From assembly GCF_041224595.1 (NCBI RefSeq), contig NZ_JBGFGN010000067.1, forward strand, positions 1-20,393: 20,393 nt of DNA, written 5' to 3'. Position numbers and translations under genes: made by a program. The DNA comes from Donghicola sp041224595 (GTDB taxonomy: Bacteria; Pseudomonadota; Alphaproteobacteria; Rhodobacterales; Rhodobacteraceae). The notes beneath the pieces are model-generated. The model saw only the letters and a program-made list of their open reading frames with translations, searched no databases and had not been told where the DNA came from. How positions within the stretch are numbered: position 1 is the first letter of the stretch; the number at the start of each line of letters is the position of its first letter. Below, in pieces: positions 13,801 through 20,393 of the stretch.

Positions 13801-15079
13801 GAACATGCAGTTGGTCGTTGAAAGCAGCGACGGCGCGGAACTGGCCAGCTACAAGCTGGGCTACGGTACCAAGCTGTTCGTGACTGAAGGCACCGATGTC
13901 GTACGTGGCGCGAAACTGTTCGAGTGGGACCCCTTCACTCTGCCGATCATCGCAGAGCGTTCGGGTAAGGCACGTCTGGTCGACCTGACCAACGGTGTGT
14001 CGGTCCGCGAGGTTACTGACGATGCGACTGGTATGACCCAGAAGATCGTGTCCGACTGGCGCGCTGCCCCCAAAGGCAACGAGCTGAAGCCGGAAATCCT
14101 GATCGTCGACGCAGAAAGCGGCGAACCCATCCGCAACGATGCTGGCAACCCCGTTGCCTACCCGATGTCGGTGGACGCAATTCTGTCGGTCGAAGAAGGT
14201 CAGGACATCTCGGCTGGTGACGTTGTGGCGCGTATCCCGCGCGAAGGCACCAAGACCAAGGACATCACCGGTGGTCTGCCCCGCGTTGCGGAACTGTTCG
14301 AAGCACGTCGTCCCAAGGACCACGCGATCATCGCCGAAATCGATGGTTACGTGCGCTTTGGCCGCGACTACAAGAACAAGCGTCGCATCACGATCGAGCC
14401 CGCGACCGATGGTCAGGAGCCCGTCGAATACATGGTGCCCAAGGGTAAGCACATTCCTGTTCAGGAAGGTGACTTCATCCAGAAGGGTGAATACATCATG
14501 GACGGCAACCCGGCGCCTCACGACATTCTGTCGATCATGGGCATCGAGGCTCTGGCGAACTACATGATCAACGAGGTTCAGGACGTTTACCGTCTGCAGG
14601 GCGTGAAGATTAACGATAAACACATCGAAGTTGTCGTTCGTCAGATGCTTCAGAAGTGGGAAATCCTCGACAGCGGTGACACCACCCTTCTCAAGGGTGA
14701 GCATGTGGACAAGGCAGAGTTCGACGCAGCCAACGAGAAGGCCATCAGCAAGAACGGCCGTCCCGCCAAGGGCGAACCGATCCTGCTGGGTATCACCAAG
14801 GCGTCGCTGCAGACCCGCAGCTTCATCTCGGCGGCCTCGTTCCAGGAGACCACCCGCGTCCTTACCGAAGCATCGGTACAGGGCAAGCGCGATACACTGG
14901 TCGGCCTGAAAGAGAACGTCATCGTTGGTCGCTTGATCCCCGCCGGTACCGGTGGCGCAACCTCGCGCGTGCGCAAGATTGCCTACGACCGCGACAACGT
15001 GGTGATCGACGCCCGCCGGATCGAGGCCGAAAAGGCCGCGGCTCTGGCAGCGCCGACACCCGAAGGTTCGGACGACTGA
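10880..15079 (+). CDS. rpoC: DNA-directed RNA polymerase subunit beta'
   Basis: The beta' subunit carries the catalytic Mg2+ site, clamp, bridge helix and trigger loop. It has 1399 aa, full length. The N-terminal zinc ribbon has Cys72, Cys74, Cys87 and Cys90 ([19 protein letters not shown]). The invariant [12 protein letters not shown] lies at 461-472, with metal-binding Asp463, Asp465 and Asp467. The second zinc site has Cys811, Cys885, Cys892 and Cys895. The bridge-helix and trigger-loop region contains [20 protein letters not shown] (about 913-932). The C-terminal part includes [18 protein letters not shown]. The ATG at 10880 follows the spacing GGAATATGAC. It is the last gene of the cluster; a strong terminator begins 30 bases after the stop. 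Confidence 0.99.
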   Translation: [1399 protein letters not shown]

Positions 15080-15108
15080 TCGCCTGAGATTTCGAAAATG
15101 TAATCACG

Positions 15109-15146
15109 GACCCGGCAGGTATACCCACCTGCCGGGTCTTTTCTTT
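15109..15146 (+). terminator. Intrinsic terminator of the rpoBC operon
   Basis: A perfect 12-bp stem (15109-15120 with 15127-15138) has a 6-base loop and is followed by TTTTCTTT (15139-15146). This is a textbook rho-independent terminator and marks the end of the secE/nusG-rpl-rpoBC transcription unit. Confidence 0.95.
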
Positions 15147-15197
15147 GCCGAGTCCTTGGTGCACTGATTTGCGGTACGAAAAGGGCAGGGGCCTGAA

Positions 15198-16100
15198 ATG
15201 ATCTCCGAAAACATGCGCGGTGCCGGCCTAATGATGCTGGCGATGGTTGGCTTCACGTTGAACGATACTGCGCTCAAGATGCTGGCGGGCGATGCCCCCT
15301 TGTTCCAGTTGCTCTTTATTCGCGGAGTGCTGGCGACAGCCGCGCTGGCGGCCATGGCGCATTTCATGGGTCAACTCGATTTCCGTATGTCTCGCCGCGA
15401 TATGAAGTGGGTCAGTTTTCGCGCGATCGGCGAGGCAAGCGCAGCTTACTTCTTCCTGACGGCGCTGTTTCACATGCCCCTCGCCAACGCGACGGCGATT
15501 CTGCAAACCTTGCCGCTGACAGTCACGCTTGGGGCGGCGCTTTTTATGGGGATGCCTTTTGGCTGGCGGCGCGGCGCGACTATTCTCATTGGCTTTATCG
15601 GGGTACTGCTGATTGTCCGGCCTGGAACCGAGGGGTTTAACCAATACTCGGTCTATGCCCTCTTGGCGGTGCTCTGCGTGACTCTCAGAGACCTTTCGAC
15701 ACGGCTCGTCAGTCAGGCCGTGCCGTCACTAACCGTCACTGTCACGTCTGCGGCCGGGGTCATGGTGTTCTTCGGTGCGCTACAGCTCCCCGCAACGTGG
15801 GAGCCAATGGCGTTGACCGAAATTGGCCTTTTACTCGCCGCCACGACCAGCATCGTCGGAGGTTACGCATTCAGTGTAATGGTCATGCGGATAGGCGATA
15901 TCTCTTTCATTGCACCATTTCGGTATACGGGCCTGATTTGGGCGCTTATCCTCGGGTGGGTTGTCTTTGGCGACTGGCCCCATCCTTCGACATTGATCGG
16001 GGGCGGGATCGTTGTCGCTAGCGGAATTTACATGTTATATCGCGAGGCCATCGTGGGTCGCAGCCATAGCCCACGCAACCTTGCCAGAGGAGGGCGCTAA
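15198..16100 (+). CDS. DMT superfamily transporter, EamA family
   Basis: An inner-membrane protein of the drug/metabolite transporter superfamily, 300 aa, with about ten hydrophobic segments arranged as two EamA repeats. The first repeat spans about 8-140 and includes the N-terminal motif GFTLNDTALKML and FIRGVLATAALAAM. The second spans about 150-282 and ends in IGGGIVVASGIYMLYRE, the usual EamA closing segment, then a basic tail. RGVLA and the short link RPGTEGFNQYS between repeats are typical. The family exports or imports small metabolites; the substrate cannot be inferred. The ATG at 15198 has a purine-rich GGGCAGGGG upstream at slightly long spacing. Its stop overlaps the next start (TAATG), so it is coupled to the glycosyltransferase. 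Codon choice is less biased than in the ribosomal genes around it. Confidence 0.9.
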   Translation: MISENMRGAGLMMLAMVGFTLNDTALKMLAGDAPLFQLLFIRGVLATAALAAMAHFMGQLDFRMSRRDMKWVSFRAIGEASAAYFFLTALFHMPLANATAILQTLPLTVTLGAALFMGMPFGWRRGATILIGFIGVLLIVRPGTEGFNQYSVYALLAVLCVTLRDLSTRLVSQAVPSLTVTVTSAAGVMVFFGALQLPATWEPMALTEIGLLLAATTSIVGGYAFSVMVMRIGDISFIAPFRYTGLIWALILGWVVFGDWPHPSTLIGGGIVVASGIYMLYREAIVGRSHSPRNLARGGR

Positions 16101-16948
16101 TGCGGCTACAGATCCTAGGGCTGAGCAGGTTTTCCTACCCATCGAACCTCGAGGCTTTTCAGAAGGATCATGCCGATGCCAACGGGCAGCGCGCGTATCT
16201 CTATGACGAGACCCGGCTCGAAGGGCGCTTCTACTTCTTCGAAGAATTGGTAATTCCGTCCCTCAAGCGTCAAACGGATACCGATTTCCGTGTCGTTGTT
16301 TTGGCAGGGGATCAAATGCCCCCGAAATGGCGGGCGCGATTGGAGGCGGCGGTTGCAGATGTCCCCCAAGTCGATCTGCGCTTTGAACCCGAGGGGCAGA
16401 ATCACTCTGACCTCTGCCGCCGACTCATGTTGGAGGCACGTGATGAAACAGCGGATTGGGTGGCCGAATTCAGGCTAGATGACGACGATGCTGTTGCAGG
16501 TGATTTTGTGGAAAGACTCCGTAAATTGGCCCCAGTTGTCGCGGCTCTGGCGGATGCCAGCCCTGAAAAACGGGCGGCTTTGGACTTTGCCAAGGGCTTT
16601 GTGTTGCGGGCACAGCGCAGCGGATTGGACATTTCGCCAGTGCTCGCGCGTTTGTGGACGCCTGCGCTGGTGATGGTAAATCGCCCCGATCATCCCAAAA
16701 GTCTGCTCGATACCCGTCATTTGCGCCTATGGCAGCGCTTTCCGGTAATATCGAACGTAGACGAGCCCATGTTTATCCGCGGTGCGCATGATGATAACGA
16801 CAGTGCCGTCGAAAATCGAAAATTGCAGAAATTCCGCATCGATCCATTTGACATTCCCGTCAAGATAGAGGAGAGGTTTGGCCTCGATTTAGACCGCTTG
16901 GAAACCCGATGGCGGCTATGTCCTGCGCGCAAAAAGCTGGGATGTTGA
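16100..16948 (+). CDS. Putative glycosyltransferase (putative rhamnosyltransferase family)
   Basis: A 282-aa cytoplasmic protein resembling the putative rhamnosyl transferase family found widely in roseobacters, often as single genes. Evidence is the opening LQILGLSRFSYPS, the N-terminal segment RFYFFEELVIPSLKRQTDTD and FRVVVLAGDQMPP (63-75). The acidic cluster FRLDDDDAV (124-132) looks like the DxD metal/sugar-nucleotide site of a GT-A fold. Later segments are SNVDEPMFIRGAHDDNDS. The start overlaps the EamA stop by one base. The acceptor and sugar are unknown, and the family name is a database label rather than a proven activity. Rarer codons (ATA, AGG, CTA) appear, unlike the neighbouring highly expressed genes. 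No clear terminator separates it from the str operon. Confidence 0.75.
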   Translation: MRLQILGLSRFSYPSNLEAFQKDHADANGQRAYLYDETRLEGRFYFFEELVIPSLKRQTDTDFRVVVLAGDQMPPKWRARLEAAVADVPQVDLRFEPEGQNHSDLCRRLMLEARDETADWVAEFRLDDDDAVAGDFVERLRKLAPVVAALADASPEKRAALDFAKGFVLRAQRSGLDISPVLARLWTPALVMVNRPDHPKSLLDTRHLRLWQRFPVISNVDEPMFIRGAHDDNDSAVENRKLQKFRIDPFDIPVKIEERFGLDLDRLETRWRLCPARKKLGC

Positions 16949-17110
16949 CAACCTGTCCGACTCCCTCTAATTAGCGCGCACTCATGGCCGGGGTGCGCCC
17001 GCGGCCTCCATCAGAACTGTAGCGGTCAAGATCCGGCGGTAATTCGCCCGATCCTCTGGATACCCACCGCGTCGTTCCCCGTTTCGGGGGGCGCATGCGG
17101 TTTTTGCGTT

Positions 17111-17140
17111 TTGCGAAGGGCGTGAGGCGCGTTTGAAAAT
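17111..17140 (+). promoter_or_regulatory. Weak candidate promoter of the rpsL-rpsG-fusA-tuf operon
   Basis: TTGCGA (17111-17116), an 18-base spacer, GAAAAT (17135-17140), 4/6 matches in each box. The start would fall at about 17147, within the palindrome before rpsL. A short tandem repeat TTTTGCG TTTTGCG (17102-17115) overlaps the -35. Upstream, CCCCG-TTT-CGGGG (17077-17089) forms a small hairpin. Confidence 0.3.
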
Positions 17141-17146
17141 GAACAT

Positions 17147-17158
17147 GTGTTGCAACAC
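17147..17158 (+). promoter_or_regulatory. Perfect 12-bp palindrome in the rpsL leader
   Basis: GTGTTGCAACAC is fully self-complementary and sits directly between the candidate -10 and the rpsL Shine-Dalgarno (GGGGAAAG from 17159). As DNA it would make a compact operator for a dimeric regulator; its half-sites leave no loop, so an RNA hairpin is less likely. Confidence 0.4.
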
Positions 17159-17173
17159 GGGGAAAGAACCGGA

Positions 17174-17545
17174 ATGCCAACGATCCAACAGCTGATCCGC
17201 AAGCCGCGGCAGCCCAAAGTCAGATCTCAGAAGTCGATGCACCTGCAGGCGTGTCCGCAAAAACGCGGCGTCTGCACTCGCGTCTATACAACCACTCCGA
17301 AGAAGCCGAACTCGGCTATGCGTAAGGTTGCCAAAGTGCGTCTTACCAATGGCTTTGAGGTGATCAGCTACATTCCGGGTGAAAAGCACAACCTGCAGGA
17401 ACACTCGGTGGTCCTGATCCGTGGCGGTCGTGTAAAAGACCTTCCCGGTGTGCGTTACCACATCCTGCGCGGTGTTCTGGATACCCAGGGCGTTAAAGAC
17501 CGTAAGCAGCGCCGCTCGAAGTACGGCGCGAAGCGTCCGAAGTAA
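17174..17545 (+). CDS. rpsL: 30S ribosomal protein S12
   Basis: S12 sits at the decoding centre and controls translational accuracy. It has 123 aa starting at ATG 17174 (MPTIQQLIRKPRQPK), the family's normal start. An in-frame GTG at 17147 would add nine residues from inside the palindrome and was rejected. The core TTPKKPNSAMRKVAKVRLTN and GRVKDLPGVRYHI are intact. Lys43 and Lys88, whose substitutions give streptomycin resistance, are both wild type. Asp89, the residue beta-methylthiolated by RimO in many bacteria, is present. It is the first gene of the str operon; rpsG follows after 12 bases. Confidence 0.99.
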   Translation: MPTIQQLIRKPRQPKVRSQKSMHLQACPQKRGVCTRVYTTTPKKPNSAMRKVAKVRLTNGFEVISYIPGEKHNLQEHSVVLIRGGRVKDLPGVRYHILRGVLDTQGVKDRKQRRSKYGAKRPK

Positions 17546-17557
17546 GGGGATTAGAGA

Positions 17558-18028
17558 ATGTCTCGTCGTCACGCCGCTGAGAAGCGCGAAGTTCTGCCCG
17601 ACGCCAAATTTGGCGATCGCGTGCTGACCAAATTCATGAACAACCTGATGATCGACGGCAAGAAATTTGCCGCCGAGAAAATCGTCTACAACGCGCTGGA
17701 TCGTGTTGAGTCGAAAGCCAAGCGCGCACCTGTCGAAGTCTTCCACGAAGCGCTCGACAACATCAAACCGTCGGTCGAGGTTCGCTCGCGTCGTGTTGGT
17801 GGTGCAACCTACCAGGTTCCCGTTGAAGTGCGCCCCGAGCGCCGTGAAGCGCTGGCAATCCGCTGGCTGATCTCGGCATCGCGTGCTCGCAACGAGAACA
17901 CCATGGAAGAGCGCCTGGCTGGCGAACTTTTGGACGCTGTTAACAGCCGCGGTACCGCTGTTAAGAAGCGCGAAGACACCCACAAGATGGCAGAAGCTAA
18001 CAAAGCCTTCAGCCACTATCGCTGGTAA
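17558..18028 (+). CDS. rpsG: 30S ribosomal protein S7
   Basis: S7 nucleates assembly of the 3' major (head) domain of 16S rRNA and lines the E site. It has 156 aa, the standard length. Signatures are MSRRHAAEKREVLPDAKFGD at the start, LTKFMNNLMIDGKK, the family motif VRSRRVGGATYQVPVEVRP (about 75-93) and RWLISASRARNE, with the C-terminal ANKAFSHYRW. In E. coli, S7 represses the str operon by binding the rpsL-rpsG spacer. Here that spacer is only 12 bases, too short for the E. coli-type site, so any autoregulation must act elsewhere. fusA begins 24 bases downstream. Confidence 0.99.
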   Translation: MSRRHAAEKREVLPDAKFGDRVLTKFMNNLMIDGKKFAAEKIVYNALDRVESKAKRAPVEVFHEALDNIKPSVEVRSRRVGGATYQVPVEVRPERREALAIRWLISASRARNENTMEERLAGELLDAVNSRGTAVKKREDTHKMAEANKAFSHYRW

Positions 18029-18052
18029 CTCTAGCCTAGGACACCCTACCCA

Positions 18053-20170
<2,118 letters not shown>

Positions 20171-20176
20171 CGGACT

Positions 20177-20228
20177 GGCGGGCATTGCCCGCCTTTCCCA
20201 CAGGAAATTCACGGCGTTCTTGACGCCG
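20177..20228 (+). promoter_or_regulatory. Two hairpins in the fusA-tuf spacer
   Basis: GGCGGGC (20177-20183) pairs with GCCCGCC (20187-20193) around ATT and is followed by only TTT, a weak terminator at best. CGGCGT (20212-20217) pairs with ACGCCG (20223-20228) around TCTTG. Together they may adjust tuf expression relative to fusA, by partial termination or RNA processing. Confidence 0.45.
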
Positions 20229-20252
20229 CTCCGAAACTGATAGGAGGCCATC

Positions 20253-20393
20253 ATGGCAAAGGAAAAGTTTGAGCGTAGCAAACCGCACGTCAACATCGGC
20301 ACCATTGGTCACGTTGACCACGGTAAGACCACTCTGACCGCAGCGATCACCAAGTACTTCGGTGACTTCAAAGCGTACGACCAGATCGACGGC
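20253..20393 (+). CDS. tuf: Elongation factor Tu, N-terminal fragment (gene runs off the right edge)
   Basis: The first 47 codons of a second EF-Tu gene, starting MAKEKFERSKPHVNIGTIGH. The GTP-binding P-loop GHVDHGKT spans 19-26, and the segment continues to KAYDQIDG at the edge. The ATG has a strong AGGAGG at 20242-20247. The frame is open to the last base, so it is truncated by the window only. It completes the str operon order rpsL-rpsG-fusA-tuf. Its missing C-terminal part cannot be compared with the left-hand tuf fragment because the two pieces do not overlap. Confidence 0.98.
   Translation, partial: MAKEKFERSKPHVNIGTIGHVDHGKTTLTAAITKYFGDFKAYDQIDG

Noticed and set aside
16974..16998. 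Inverted repeat GCGCAC/GTGCGC after the glycosyltransferase as a terminator
   Set aside because: The stem is only 6 bp with an 11-base loop and no T-tract follows.
17147..17173. GTG start extending S12 by nine residues
   Set aside because: The codons are the palindrome and the Shine-Dalgarno of the real start; S12 homologues begin at MPTIQQL.

Overview
The window is a core-genome segment of an alphaproteobacterium, most probably a marine member of the Rhodobacteraceae (Roseobacter group). The evidence is the form of the RpoB, RpoC, L10 and EF-G proteins, the ancestral alphaproteobacterial order tuf / tRNA-Trp / secE / nusG / rplKAJL / rpoBC / rpsLG / fusA / tuf, strong use of TCG for serine, and a moderately high G+C content. 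All genes I accept are on the + strand. The genus cannot be fixed from the sequence alone.

Left part (1-2992). The last 46 codons of one EF-Tu gene end in a strong UUCG-loop terminator. Then come a ZntB/CorA-type metal transporter, a CatB-like hexapeptide-repeat acetyltransferase, tRNA-Trp (anticodon CCA, 3' CCA encoded) and, 31 bases behind the tRNA, a sulfotransferase-like protein. These three protein genes are accessory insertions into an otherwise very conserved junction.

Middle part (2993-15146). This is the translocation/transcription/ribosome cluster: secE, nusG, rplK-rplA (TAATG overlap), rplJ (GTG start, long structured leader), rplL, rpoB and rpoC. It closes with a perfect 12-bp-stem intrinsic terminator. 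The spacers carry the regulatory information: candidate promoters before secE and nusG, a G/C-rich structured leader before rplK, a probable L10 autoregulatory leader with GNRA-loop hairpins, and three tandem hairpins between rplL and rpoB. The last of those hairpins is terminator-like, which is where E. coli attenuates transcription and cuts with RNase III.

Right part (15147-20393). An EamA-family exporter overlaps a putative rhamnosyltransferase-family glycosyltransferase by one base. Then comes the str operon: rpsL, rpsG, fusA and the first 47 codons of a second tuf. A perfect 12-bp palindrome lies in the rpsL leader.

How it works together: SecE serves protein export; NusG, RpoB and RpoC transcription; L11, L1, L10, L7/L12, S12, S7, EF-G, EF-Tu and tRNA-Trp translation. 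The L11/L1/L10/L12 stalk is the docking site of EF-G and EF-Tu, so physically interacting factors are encoded together. I found no mobile element, CRISPR array, phage gene or defence system. The worthwhile novelty is in regulatory spacers and in the accessory genes inserted at the tRNA-Trp junction. Both ends of the window lie exactly 141 bases inside a tuf gene, which suggests it is a whole contig broken at a repeated gene.
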